Assembly (NCBI GenBank): GCA_020466095.1 | Contig: CM035806.1 | Span: 166,328,871-166,392,870 of the forward strand | Direction: 5' to 3' | From: Chlorops oryzae | Lineage: Eukaryota > Arthropoda > Insecta > Diptera > Chloropidae | DNA length: 64,000 bases | Part shown: positions 24,151 through 36,505 of the stretch, in pieces | How the letters are laid out: each line of letters opens with the position of its first letter | How positions within the stretch are numbered: the stretch's first letter is position 1 | Translations under genes and position numbers: made by a program | Notes under the pieces: generated by a model | What the model was told of the DNA's origin: nothing | Seen by the model: only the letters and a program-made list of their open reading frames with translations | Databases searched by the model: none

Positions 24151-25570
24151 CAAGTTCATACGAGAATAGCAAGAACGACGACAATAAAAATTTTCAGTAA
24201 AAATAATATAAAAAGTTACAATAAAAGCGAAGGAATGTAAGTCTAAGGCTAAAAATAAACATTTTCAAATGGGAGGAGACACGAGCAACAGGACTGAGCG
24301 CCATGGATTAAACTTAAACTTCAAATCCTTGGAAACCCAGACACACACGCACACACATACATGGCTAAGTATTCAATGTCCGTGTAAATGGATTCGTGGA
24401 AGTGTAAGCATGCAAACCAAAGGACCATTTGCTAGTATGCATTATTATTATTATTTTTTCTTTGGTTTTTTTATACTTGTGGTTTTTTTGTTGTTATTGC
24501 TATTCTGGTTTTCTTTTCCCTCCTTCAATTTTCTTTCTTTTTCTTTTTTTTCCCCCTGAACAAATCCAATCAGTGCGAGACCAAAGAAGAATAACGACAT
24601 CTCCGAAGGATTTGCAAATGTAAACAAAAAAAATAAATAAAAAATAAAAAAAAATATTCTGCATTACCAAATTCCTAAAAGGGTCCTTGCGTAGCTTTCT
24701 GTTAAATTTTGCACGAAGCCCATTATTAGTACGTCATTCTCGACTAAGTGCAGTTAGGAAGGGCTATTTTGTGCACCAAACCTTACATGAAAATACCAAT
24801 GAAAACAGATCGCGAACGTAAGTAGATAAATGGATGCCAGGAAGAGCTTCCATCATCGAGTTGTAAGACGTGGAAATGAGCAAATATTTGGAGAAGATTA
24901 TTTCAAAGTTTGATAAAGGTCGACAGAGTTATGCCACTAAAATTGGGAAAATGTCATCAAACTATTGCCCGTCTTCTCTTGAAGAGGGTAAAGGACATTC
25001 GTGCGTTCCAAAACTAAAATTCAAATTTTATTTAAGGAAAATACGAAAATAGATATGTCAACATCGGGAATCACTTTGCTACAAAACATAAGAAAAAAGT
25101 TCCGACGCGACGAGTTGCTTCTGTTCGTTCTAAACCATTTCAATAGAGTACCTACCTCTGTATTCCATTGGCTGTGGAGTCGATCTTTTCGTTTATTTTC
25201 GGAAATTGATCCCATGGGAAATTACAATGGTCAGGTGTATCATTTTCTCAATTTTTCTCGCAAAAAAAACCAGAAAAAAAACATCCTCGCTTAGAATTGT
25301 TTTGAGTGTTTTCTAAGCATATAAAAAAAAAAAAATTTTTTTTTAACATTGAAATTATTTCCAGGGTTTTTTGAAATTTTCCTGAACGTCAGAATATACT
25401 CTAAGTGACATAAGAAGGCTAACAGCGGGTCATAAAAGAGTTTTCATCTCTTTTGTCGAATCAAACGAGAATTACGCACAGCAGCGCAACGGGGTTTTCG
25501 GTCATTTCATTCTGATTTTTTACCTTTTGACCTTGTTGTTCTCATTGTAGTCTCTCAATTTACATTGTTT
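24151..25570. other. Intergenic, no gene seen
   Basis: Low-complexity T-rich stretch at 24440-24550 and a poly-A/T patch near 25325; otherwise nothing recognised. Short ORFs are unsupported. Confidence 0.5.
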
Positions 25571-25825
25571 GTCATACCTGACGCACTCTGTGGTGAGAGC
25601 ATATTGCGCTTGTGCGTACGTTTGTTCGACTCAGAACTACTCGAAAAAGACCATATTAAAAAAAAAATGCATGACCAGCGTCACCGGGCGATTCGATTTA
25701 GCCATGTCTAGCTAGTCCGTCTGTCCTTCTGGCTTTCCGTATACAGTTTTCTTATTGAAGGACTTCAGCTGGCTTGACAAAACTCGGTATGCGTAAAAAT
25801 AAATTCGAAAATGGATCAGATTAAG
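25571..25825 (-). repeat. mini-me-like repeat fragment
   Basis: Reverse-oriented: CGCACTCTGTGGTG end, GATTTAGCCATGTCTAGC core, a short GTCCGTCTGTCC block, then TATACAGTTTTCTTATTGAAGG. All correspond to the 3' part of the copies at 60 and 62 kb. Confidence 0.78.
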
Positions 25826-26153
25826 GTCTATTCGGAAAATCGTAAAAATTCCCCTCAAAACTGAATTTTTAAATAAAAATAATTGGTCGGTTTTGTAAAG
25901 CAAAACTTTTGTACGTTTTTACAGCCAATTTATAAATCAATATAACAAAATTCCTTCAGCCTATCACACACTTTTCGTTGTCCCAAGCAATTCGTTTGTT
26001 TGCGGCAATTAATCGAAGTGTTAACACTCAATAAACTTTTCCAACAATTTTTTTTTTTTTAACTATAAACCACCGAAAGTATTAAAAATCAACTAATTAT
26101 TTTTAAAAAAAAATATTTTTAGAATTAACAACTTACAATTAATTGAAACCCTC

Positions 26154-26691
26154 AAGCCCAAAATCCAACATTGCGAGAGACCGATGCGAGAGTGCGTTAC
26201 GTCACGAAAATATTTTGCGTGACGCATTTCAATCTCCAATGAGAGTTTTGCGTCACGCAGAAGAAAGCACAATTTCGCTTCTAGTAATGCAATATTTCAA
26301 CCAAGTACCAATCTAACGAGTACCGAGTACTCATAAAAATTATACGGTTTCACTTGAGTTTAAATTTTAATACAAAATTTTCAAAATATTTTCAAAATGA
26401 ACCAATGCTCGCGAAATATTTTAAAAGCTCTTTTTCACGAAACAGTGAACAGTTTTTGTTCTATCAGTTTAAACGAGTACCCAATAGCGAGTACCCAAAA
26501 AATAGCTACATCATTAACCTGTCAAAATTGCCTCGCAACGAGAAATATTCAATTTTTCAAAATTTTCTCGCTACGAGGTCTCGCAGTGCGATACATTGGA
26601 GCTTGAACCATACGATTGAATGTATTGAAATTTGTGTGCGTTTCGTCTCGCGCTCTCGCATCGGGCTTTCGCAATGTTGGATTTTGGGCTT
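26154..26691. mobile_element. Foldback element, 538 bp
   Basis: Ends AAGCCCAAAATCCAACATTG and the complement at the right, with the arms continuing through GCGA.AG..CGATGCGAGAG. The interior has several GAGTAC words and GCGTGACGC. No coding capacity and no clear target duplication. Confidence 0.85.
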
Positions 26692-27239
26692 CATTGATTT
26701 TTAAATGAATTTTTTATTCACTCTTTAATAACTTTTATTGTTTATTCTAGCTTCAACTTGCTTTAAGGCATACGCTAAAAAGGGAAAAAACTGCTTCATC
26801 CACATATTTCATAATAAAAATTGGAGTCTGTTAAGTCAGTTTACGAACAACAATTTTACGTTATTACATCACAAAACATAAATATGTGTTTTCGAATTTT
26901 TGATAAATTTGTCTCTTCTTATATGAAAGTCCGCATAAAGCTAATGAGAAATGTAGAGAAAAATTATTATGTACTAATACTTTCATTTTTTGATATGACA
27001 AAAATTACCCTTTAGGAATTACAACTAATTTTAAATTAATAGAACAACTGATTGATTTAAAGTGACAATTAATTTAAACTCTGACTTTTTCCCATGGAGA
27101 AAACTAACTTTTTTAGCATGGCGATGTCCTACGGCAAAGTCAATTGTCTGAATCTGGATATCTTTTAAATTAGTTAAAAATCAGTTTATTTTAAATTGAT
27201 ATTATTTTAATTTTTCTTTGAATGATTTCAAAGTTGTTT

Positions 27240-27296
27240 CTTTCCAGTCTGTCTAACAATCCGAGGTCTGTGAGTTCAAATCTCCGTTCAGACAAG

Positions 27297-27331
<35 letters not shown>

Positions 27332-27335
27332 TGGT
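27240..27335 (+). repeat. tRNA-like 3' half with poly-T
   Basis: AGTTCAAATCT resembles box B after CAATCCGAGGTC, followed by CAGACAAGGG and over 30 T's. The 5' half is not tRNA-like. It resembles a truncated SINE. Confidence 0.45.
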
Positions 27336-27601
27336 AAAGTATGTAATAATATACCTAACATTTAAATAATAATGAAAAAACTTAAAGGAATATCCTTTCA
27401 ACCAAACTTTTTATTCAAAATTATAAAAAAGAAAGGTTTCAGTGGAACTTAAAGGAGTTTTTCAAAGAGCTTGTGTATGACGTATTTGAAGAAAGGATGG
27501 CAAACTTCACGGTATGGTTGGCAGCTTCTTTTCTCCTTTAGTTTGTATTTAAAATTTACCTGACTCTTTCAATTCCCAATTTTTCCACATCTTATTTCTG
27601 T

Positions 27602-27670
27602 CTGCAACAGGATTCGAACTCCAGCCTTCGGATTGCTAAGCGCAATCGCTATGCGCTACGCCACGAAGAG
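27602..27670 (-). repeat. tRNA-like SINE head
   Basis: Minus strand reads GTGGCGTAGCGCATAGCG (box A-like) and GGAGTTCGAATCC (box B-like). It shares the CAATCCGAAG middle with other copies but differs elsewhere. Confidence 0.72.
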
Positions 27671-27840
27671 ATCGAATATATTCAGATTTAATACATTATA
27701 TTAAAGTTTATGTATGGTATGTCAACTAATTGCTTTTCAACTAATTGTCAAATATATTTTTTTTCAATCTGATTTCCTAAATTCCGATAGGGTATAGGCA
27801 AAGTTTTTTAAGTGTTAATATCTTCGTTGTTCAATATAAC

Positions 27841-28150
27841 TAGAGCTCGGATTTTGAATATTTTGAATTTTTTTTGAATTATTTGAATATTTTAAATTTT
27901 TTAAAAATTTTTTTTGCATTTAACTGTGCTTTTTGAATATTTTATTCACTGAAGTAGGCTTTTTTTTGTTTATTTGACAATTCAACATTTTAATAGGCAT
28001 ACTAAATCGAACTAATTTGGAATTTTTGACTGTGAATTTTTTGAATATTTTGATTTTTTTGCATTTTTGTTTGAATTTTTTGGAATTTTCTTTGAACATT
28101 TTTTGAATATTTTTTTGCATTCTTTTTTCATTTTTTTACGTATTCAAATT
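27841..28150. mobile_element. TAGAGCTCGG element, truncated copy
   Basis: Begins TAGAGCTCGGATTTTGAATA and carries the same core as 58608-58710 (CACTGAAGTAGGC, AGGCATACTAAATCGAAC) in inverse orientation. The opposite terminus is missing. Its interior is a short GAATATTTT/GCATTTTT array. Confidence 0.82.
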
Positions 28151-28365
28151 CCAAGGCATAAATATAAAAAAACAATCTCAAGCAAAACTTTGTTAAAAAT
28201 TTAAGATTACGAATTTTTCCCAAATTTTTTGATTTGTTTGAAATTTGAAATTGTGGCAATTGAAAAACCAATGAATCGTAATTAACAATCGCCATTAGTT
28301 GGAATATTTCGTTCCCAGTTTTTCTTTGTGTGAGTGTGTGTGTGTGTGTGCTAATTGTTTATCTC

Positions 28366-28420
28366 TGTCGGGTATTGCGTATTATCGTACTCGTCTGACT
28401 ATAACACCCTTTTGCTTGTC
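28366..28420 (-). repeat. mini-me-like end fragment
   Basis: GTCGGGTATTGCG...CTGACTATAACACCCTT corresponds to the AAGGGTGTTATAGTCAG...ACCCGAC end of the 59899 copy. Preceded by a GT run at 28331-28350. Confidence 0.65.
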
Positions 28421-31400
28421 TCCTTTTATTCTGAGTCTTGTTTTGCTCCTTTTTCGTGTTTGTGCAATGAGATAATGCATGGATTTCGAACACGTTTGCT
28501 GGCACATTTTCTTTTTTATGACGAAAATATCCGACTCAGGGACTCAGTGATGCAGAAAGCAGTAACAGCGTAACAACGTAACAGCGTAACAGACACCTGC
28601 TGTGAACCTGAGGCTACAGCTTTGAGCTCATTATGAAATCTCCCTTTCCTCGAATTTGCGGTTGAAACTTTTTACGCTATTCTTCTCGTTTAGTAGGTGC
28701 TTTCGGTCGTTTTTTTCTTCTCTATTAATTGAGTTCATCGTTTGGCTATGGCCGAAAATCGTTCACTTCATTCGTAGTAGATTGAGTATTTTATGTACAA
28801 TAAGAAACACCTGAAATTTGGCTCGGTTAGTTCATAAGTTTATAAACCTTTTTAACCACAGCCATCACAAATATTATGGATCTTTTGAATCCATTGAGAA
28901 CTATTTCTTTAGTTTCTTCCAAACATGCCTCCTTATATTTACACATATTGAGAAGAAGCCGTTTCGGAATTGTGGAATCGATTTTCATTAGTACTTCTAA
29001 GCATACTTTTAGGCTTCAATTTAAATATAATATATAAACAGGGCTCGGATTTTGTTGACTTTTATAATTTTGAAGCATACTTAAAGGAGCAAAAATTTTT
29101 CTAACTAACATTTTACGAATAAGTTTAGCGAAGTTAAAATTCAAACTGCTTGTCTTACTTCAAAAAAATTTATATTGAAGTTAAAAATCGACTTGAGTCG
29201 TAACATTGTGTGAGTTAAATAAAAATTTTACTCCTTAAAGTATGCTTTAAATTTATAAAAGTCACCAAAATCCGAGCCCTGTATATAAATAGTTTTATTG
29301 TCTCATCTGGGAAAACCCAATGTCGTCAGATTAAATTGAAAAAAATTCCGAAACAATCCGCATTAAGAGAATGGACAACAAAAAAAAAAAAAAAAAAGCG
29401 ATAAAAAAATTTAAAAAAATTAAAGTTAAATAACGTTTCAAAGTGCATTATGCGCGCATAATGCCTTCGGACTTAGGGATTAGTTCCTTCTGTTTACTCT
29501 TTACCTTTCATTCATTTCCATTGGTTTTGTTTGCTTTAATTAAAATTGTATTTTTTTCCCATTTTTTTCTTTTGCAATTAGTCTCCTTTATGCAACCGGA
29601 TTACTTTGCTCTCCTCGCTCCCCAACATCCATTATCCAACGCACACACACGCACACGAATACATTCAATTGGAATTCACTTGGGTAGTTGGCTCGGTTCG
29701 TTGGAATTAAGTCGCAAAAACATAAAATTCAGAAAGAGCTCTTTGAATTTCTCTTCAATTGTTTTAAGGGAAGAATGGTTTTTTCTTATTTTTATTTTTT
29801 TAATTTTGACAGTTTTACGGTTAACTATGTTTTTTGACGGAATCTTATTGTCCAGGTTAGGATAGTCTCATATCTAAATAAAAGGGAAAAAGTGAATACA
29901 TACATTTTTCATAGAAAATTCCTTTGTTCAAGTGCCTGAAAATAAGTGCCGCGTAGAGCCCCAACGCAGTCGTTGCAGCTAAGCTCAGTAAGTAAGTTCG
30001 CCATCGATCTACACTGGCCTTTAAGATGATATTTACATTCGACGAGTGTTGAGCGAAGCCTCGCTATCGAATTTTATGACTCATACTTCAATGCCAGTGT
30101 GAAACTTCAGTGCACTTTAAGGAGTCCATGGAATTTATTCAATTGAAATGGCACTGGCGAGAAGTGGGTCCTCTTTGTAAACGGAAATGTTGAAGAAAGG
30201 GAAAATTTTTTAATTTTTTTTTTTTACTATTTCGCCTGACTGGTTTTTAAATAACCACACCGCTTTGATGCGATGAAAACACTCATATGTGGGATGGCCG
30301 TGCATAGTCTTTTTATACCCGACACACTCTGTGTCGAGGTTATATCACGAAATCCATGTTTCCCATGCGTAACATGTCACTATGCGTTCATACATATGTA
30401 TTAAATACTCAAATTCTTTAAATTCTCTTTTTTTATAATCTCTTTTATTAGAAATGAAAAGAAAAAAATGGTTCGCACTTTTTTTTGCATCCAATTCTAC
30501 AATATTCGCACGTTTGTATTGAATATTAGTACTGGGAGCATCTATTTATGTGCGTTTACGTTTTCTAATTACTTATCTCAAATATTACCCCTTTGATTTT
30601 AAGAATTTTTATTTAAAATAAAAGGTAGGTATATTAATTATTTTTTAATTTTTGTGGAAAATTTTTTCTCAGTGTAAAATTAAAAAAAAGAAGAAGGACT
30701 TCTTAGGAAATTGAACGGCTCATTACTGCATATATACATATATGTGAGTATGTATTTTGATGAATTGAATGGGAGGGGCTAACAACACGATAAGAACACT
30801 TGTTCAAGAGGTCTTCACAGGAGCATAGCAATTTCAAATTAATTCGTATATAATTAATGTAGAACATTATCCTAATTTCGAGATGTTTTTATAAGAATTT
30901 ACGAGATGAGTGAATTTGTGTGCTCTGTCATAGCATCTGTCAATTACGACAAGAAATATCTACATACATATGTAGGCATGTAATGAGTAATCTATTCCAT
31001 TCGATTCCATTTCCGAAATTGATCACCTTTTGATATTCCAGTTAATAAAATTTCTTGTAAATGATTATTTAATCGTCGTTCTGTCATTTATCATTTGCCT
31101 GTTTCGTGTACCTATAACATATCCATCAGAATATGGGTTTAACTTGTTGCTCAAATTTCGTTAAGCAGACACCATCCAAAATTCTCCTAAATTCAATCGG
31201 CCCACTAAATTCGCAATGTTCATTCCGTTTTTTTGCTCATTTTCCCCCATTTCGCTTTGTGACCTCTTCGCTTCGGCTTCGACTTCGACTTCCATCTTTT
31301 CTACATTTACATTTCTTTTATCGTTTACGCTGACACAATGGCGGACATCCATACGACGAACATACACGAATGCCATTCAATTCGAGCACCCAAACCGTTG

Positions 31401-32662
31401 GGCGTGCATAGCCCAACCCAAGCGAAAAAATAAACTCCCACACAGTATGGCAGTCGATCGTGAGGGTGGGTTATGTTTGCAGAGTGATTTAAGCTAAGGC
31501 ATTGCGTTACACATTACATCGGGTTACATTGCGTTGCGTTACGTTACGTTTCACTTAAATACGTTACGCTGATGATGTACATGTACGTGTATGTATACGT
31601 AAGCAAGCATTGCCGCAGAAACTTGGCGCCAGACAGAACACTCATGTACCTAGTAGGATAATCGTAGTTCGAGGAAAGCAAACTCCCACAAATGACTTCC
31701 TCTCTTGTTTCTTTTCCTCTTCTCTTCTCATCTCTTCTCTTCTCTTCTCACCTCATCTCTTCTCTTTTATTTTTTATTTTCTTCTTGATTCTTCTTCTCC
31801 TTCTTCGTCTTCTATTTACGTAAAGTCAACATGCCTGGGCTCGCCTCATTTGGTCTCGTCTGGTTTGGTCTTGCGTCGCGGTCGTATTCGTGCTCATAGT
31901 CAAGACGACACTCAGAGTCGAGCGCTCGTATGGCAGTGCCAAGGGGGTGCCAACTGTTGCTGTATACATACATTCATACATATATACATGCATACCTACA
32001 CATTAATAAATGTGCGCGTGCTACGTCACTTTGTTTTATCTTTTAATCGCAGCAGCAAACAGCATAAAAATAACAATAAGCAATGTTCCCAAATTATAAG
32101 AAACAACATTGATATCTATCATCACGAACACGAACGTCGAACAGGCACATGCACGCACACATACGCTATTCGGTATTCGATATTCGCTACTCACGAAGGA
32201 CGTTCAATTGTGCAACAAGCATTACATTAATTCATCAAAGAAAATTGAATGTTGTGTACGTTCAAGTCCTGATGTGGGGCACTCAGCCATTCACAAACAA
32301 GCACACACACACACGGACGCACACACGCGCACTCACGCGATCACTGAGATGTGAACGACACAGATATGTTATATAAAAAATTAGGTTTTTTCTGACTACA
32401 TATCTCTAAAAATAAGTGAAATGAGAATCGCCCTTGGACTTAGTTGTTATGTAGAACAAAAACCGATAATAATTTTTCTTTGATTTCTATAAAAGTCAAT
32501 ACAGTGAAACCCTCACAAGTCATTTCCTGCTATTTCGAATTTTCATACATATTTAAGTACATACCTGTGTGTGTGCGCTATTTTCACTTATAATTCATTT
32601 CCATCATCCCAATCATTCCAGATCGGATAAGCTTCTGCCAACATCACCTTTAAATATATAAC
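28421..32662. other. Intergenic, mostly unique DNA, no gene seen
   Basis: Apart from MITE copy B and a small mini-me-like piece near 30312-30345 (ATACCCGACACACTCTGTG), this is unique-looking DNA. It has a TCTTC/TCTCT pyrimidine tract at 31700-31800 and TTACGTTACG words at 31500-31570. A 206-codon ORF at 31610-32230 is low-complexity and unsupported. Confidence 0.55.
29039..29281. mobile_element. hAT-like MITE, copy B (243 bp)
   Basis: Same termini and length as copy A with a diverged interior (AAAGGAGCAAAAATTTTTC). Flanked by a perfect 8-bp duplication TATATAAA (29031-29038 and 29282-29289). Confidence 0.95.
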
Positions 32663-32905
32663 CAGGGCTGGGATTCTGTTGGCTTTTATAAATTTAAAGC
32701 ATACTTCATGGAGTAACATTTTTGTTCAACTCACATAAATTTAAGATTCAAATCGATTTTTAATTTCAATATGAATTTTTTTGAAGTTAGAAAAGCGATT
32801 TGAGGTTCAAATTCCCTCAACTTATTCGCAAAATGTTGGTTAGAAATATTTTTGCCCCACAAAGTATGCTTTAAATTTATAAAAGTCAACAAAATCCGAG
32901 CCCTG
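32663..32905. mobile_element. hAT-like MITE, copy C (243 bp)
   Basis: Nearly identical to copy A throughout. Flanks TATATAAC and TATAAAAC match at 7 of 8 bases, so a duplication with one later change is likely. Confidence 0.93.
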
Positions 32906-33245
32906 TATAAAACAATAAGTCGAATAAGGCTTCACTGTATCGATTTATGTATTTTTCGAATTTTCATTGAGAACAATCACCTTACGTCTCTGCCATGTGA
33001 AAATGGCTTCTCATTCCGTTTAAGTTTCCTATGAGTAAGCATTTTCTTGACTGTCCCAGCGCGCATTATCAGGCCCATGACCTTCTGTCAAATCGAGTGT
33101 TCAACTTTCATTCTTTGAGCTTTTCATTTTGGGAGGGAAAACAAGGCAATTTTTTTATACTTACCAACGTTTTTCTTCTTTCATCTATTTATAACATTTT
33201 AAATAATACTGAACAACTATTTAACGAGACAATTATTTGATGTAA

Positions 33246-33246
<1 letters not shown>

Positions 33247-33275
<29 letters not shown>
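33247..33275 (+). repeat. (GT)n microsatellite
   Basis: About 14 GT units immediately before a foldback element. Confidence 0.95.
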
Positions 33276-33277
<2 letters not shown>

Positions 33278-33282
33278 GTATA

Positions 33283-33969
33283 CAGGGTGTTCCATAATCA
33301 ATGGATCAAAAAAAAAGGAGGTGATAGGGGGAACCCATACAAGCAAAAAATTGTATGGAAAGGGGGTTTCATCTTGCACTCGTAAGGAGCTAGAGGCGCG
33401 GAAAGAATTCGACTAAATTGGTGAGCATACTTTTAGGCGGATATGTAAAACTAAAACGCTATTCAGAAATTTTTAAATTTCTTAGATTTTACTTTTTCTC
33501 ATACTGCCTAAAAGTGTGCTCAACAAATTTGACTAAAATAATTTTTCTGAGAGTCAAAAATACAAAATAATTATTTTCAAACCTAAGTTTTGCATTGATT
33601 GTGAAACTTTTTTTTTAGCAACCATGGTCATCAACAGGGCTCGGATTTTGTTGACTTTTATAAATTTAAAGCATACTTTATGGAGTACAAATTACGTGGA
33701 ACTTACGTGAAGTTAAGATTGAAATCGATTTTTAATTTCAATAGTTAATTTTTGTAGTTAGAAAAGTGTTCGAGGTTCGACTTCGCTAAACTTATTCGCA
33801 AATTTCGTTGGACAGAAAAGTTTTGCCCCATAACCAAAATATTGTTTTTTGCATTTAACTCCTCAGGGGTGCATTTGCGACACCCCCTTGCCATACGAGT
33901 TTTGGTCCGTCTGGACCCCCCCTATCACCTCCTTTTTTTTTTTTGATCTATTGAGTATGGAACACCCTG
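33283..33969. mobile_element. Foldback element, 687 bp, hosting MITE copy D
   Basis: Ends CAGGGTGTTCCATA and complement, continuing through GATCAAAAAAAA and GGAGGTGATAGGGGG, with arms of about 55 bp. TATA borders both sides. Copy D of the hAT-like MITE is nested inside it, so this element is older. Confidence 0.88.
33635..33831. mobile_element. hAT-like MITE, copy D, right end missing
   Basis: Starts CAGGGCTCGG and follows the family until GTTTTGCCCCA, then loses it before the right inverted end. It lies inside the foldback element 33283-33969. Confidence 0.88.
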
Positions 33970-34174
33970 TATATGGTACGTATGCTATATTTACGATTCA
34001 ATTCCTCCAACGTTTTGCAGCAACATTAATAAAACGTCGACCTTTCGGTATTTAGCTTATGCTTCGTCATTAGACAATGATTATTAATTTCGAAATGCCT
34101 TCCAGTAGCGCCATTGTGTACCTTCATTTATACGTACCTTCATGTACCTTCATGTACGTATGTATATGTACGAA

Positions 34175-34199
34175 TGTGTGTGTGTGTGTGTGTGTGTGT
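34175..34199 (+). repeat. (GT)n microsatellite
   Basis: About 12 GT units after several TGTACGTATG-like words. Confidence 0.93.
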
Positions 34200-35262
34200 A
34201 TGCAAGTGCGTTTTTAGTGTGAATAGCTTTGGTTTTTTTGTTAAAGGAGCCACAATTTAGCCTACCGCCATTCGGCTATGACAGTATATCCGGCATTGAA
34301 AATCCAATTGTACGGAAAAACCAAGCAATTGTTGGGATTATTGATTGCTATAATCACCACTTAGAACACTGAAAATGGAAATACCAAAAGGAAATTTTGA
34401 AACCTTCTTTTCTATGGGATCGATAAAGATTTAAAAATAAAAAATAAAGTCATTTTTTCGTTGGGAATTATTGATAGGTTCCAAACTATTCGCATACAAA
34501 CAATTTGAGTGTATACATCGAATGGAAAGAAATCAAAAAGCCACCAGACTGGCACTATCCAGAAAGGACTTAGGAAATTTTTTTTTAAATGTATTTTCAT
34601 TACAATAATTAGAAACTCCTTTGAATTTAAATTGTGTATTAAACAACAGATAATATTTAAATTCTGCACTCAAATGTATGCATGTAAATTAAAGCGGATC
34701 AAATTTTAAGTACGTGTTCTCATAGCAGAATAGTATTCTGCGAACAATTTTGAAGAATAATGCCCAAGAAAGCATAGGACAAAAGTGAATTTTGATTCGC
34801 CGGATATGCAAAAATAGGTTTTTGTATCGTTTTAAGTAAATTATTGTCGTCTTTATCCATTAAAACCTCTCAAAAGGTAGAAAAACGATCACCTCTATAT
34901 CTCTTAAAAGTAAAACAACTGAAAACATGCAATATTTTATTGAAGAACCCTTCTAAAATGCATTATTTCTATTTGTTTTGCAAGCAAAAATTTTATTGTT
35001 GCATGTGCCTAAAAATATGCTAAGATTATCTTAGTAAGATATAAAACCAAATTGATTTTAAATTTCCCATACTATTTGTAGCATATTTATAGGCATATTT
35101 CAGGTCCACCTTCTTTCGAAAATCCGGCGAAACAAACTTCATTTTTGACCTATAGTTGATTGGGCATTCTTGCTTAGAAAAAATCCTAGAATCATGCCTT
35201 GCTATAGGATTTGGCACTTTTTTTTGTTTTGTCGAACAATTTGATCCGCTCTAATGTAAATA
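34200..35262. other. Intergenic, no gene seen
   Basis: AT-rich DNA with no recognised repeat or gene. Confidence 0.5.
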
Positions 35263-36291
35263 CATATGGGCATTTCCAGGTAATCGTACGCGGAATTCGT
35301 ACGCAAATAGAGTTGAATAGATTTTACAAAAATTGGAGTGACTCCAAGAAAATGGTGTCGATATGTTCCACTCAGAGACATATAGTGACATATCGTACGT
35401 GACATAATTTCCCCCACTATTATTCTTCATTAATGACCAATAAAAAATATTTTTTCGATTCAAAAAACAATATATTTATAACAAACAAAGACAGTCCCGG
35501 TTAAATTTATTGTTTTTACGGAATTATTCGGCGTTAAGTTTTCGCTGCCACCCAACCCTGTCATATACTTATTTAACTCTTATTTTTCCCTTGAATGAAT
35601 ACCCAGCTCATTTGTTGCTCATTCTAAGCTCATCTCTTGTTGCCTCGTAATGAATTTTAGACATATGATAAAAAAAAAACAAAAAAAAAAATAAAAAAAA
35701 AATTTCAATTGGGCTCTCAACAAATCGTACCATTTTTAGTACTTACGATATCGTACGTGACCAACTTGCTTGGCTTATAAATTTTTTGTTTTACGAAATT
35801 AAAAAAAAATTTTTTTAAATCTATTATTTGCCCAATGGCTTTGATTTGGAAATTAATTTTCGTTCACCTGCGACCGACAAATAACAAATGAGGAAGAAAA
35901 ACAACATTTTTGGTCATCGTACGTGACATTAGAATAGCATCCAAGGAAAATAAAAAAAACACCGCTAATCGAACTCCTTATTTTCTCTTTGCTCATGAAT
36001 CTACTTAATTGTTGTTGTAACAATAATTTGAGAGTAGAAATGCAATGTTACAAATAGCTGAAGTGAGTCGTTTGAAGAGAGGAAGTAGTTGATCAAAACT
36101 GCTTAAAATGAATCAACGAGACAATTGACTTTAAGCCGTTATTTTTTTTTCTTTCAAATTTTAATTGGCTGGAAATGCTTCCAGATAATTAAATTTTAGT
36201 ATTTTTGCCTTCCATAGCCAGTGTTGGGAAAAAATTTCGAGCACTTTTTTTTTTCAGTCGTGGTTGACATATTCATGGAAATGCCCATATG
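35263..36291. mobile_element. Possible element bounded by CATATGGGCATTTCC inverted ends
   Basis: A 16-bp exact inverted match (CATATGGGCATTTCCA at the left, complement at the right) encloses about 1 kb that holds three of five CGKACGTGAC motifs. No coding capacity and no clear target duplication, so the element call is tentative. Confidence 0.4.
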
Positions 36292-36505
36292 GGTATTTTC
36301 AAACGGACGTGACAGTTACTTTATTAATTTAAAGTCCCGAATTGAAGAATGTGGAAAATTTTATTTTTGTTTCTAACTATTATCGTGCAACTCTTCCGGC
36401 AATTAGATATGTTCGGACGTGACAAAAAGATTATTTTATTTCTGGAAATACCCATATTGAGAATGTTTCCGATAGTCAAAAATCTGCTCATTGTTGTACG
36501 TACAT

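Larger units (their letters stand above)
26745..28330. repeat. Dispersed repeat, copy 2, split by insertions
   Basis: Similar to 2565-3070, but interrupted after GATATGACAAAA (about 27005) until about 27785, and again by the TAGAGCTCGG element from 27841 to about 28150. Confidence 0.65.

Noticed and set aside
24269..24559. 96-codon ORF
   Set aside because: CA-run plus T-rich low complexity; no domain.
29443..29865. 140-codon hydrophobic ORF
   Set aside because: T-rich sequence gives Phe/Leu-rich translations; no family resemblance.
31610..32230. 206-codon ORF on the plus strand
   Set aside because: Serine/leucine runs come from a TCTTC tract and the rest from CA-rich and unique intergenic sequence; no domain or splice support.
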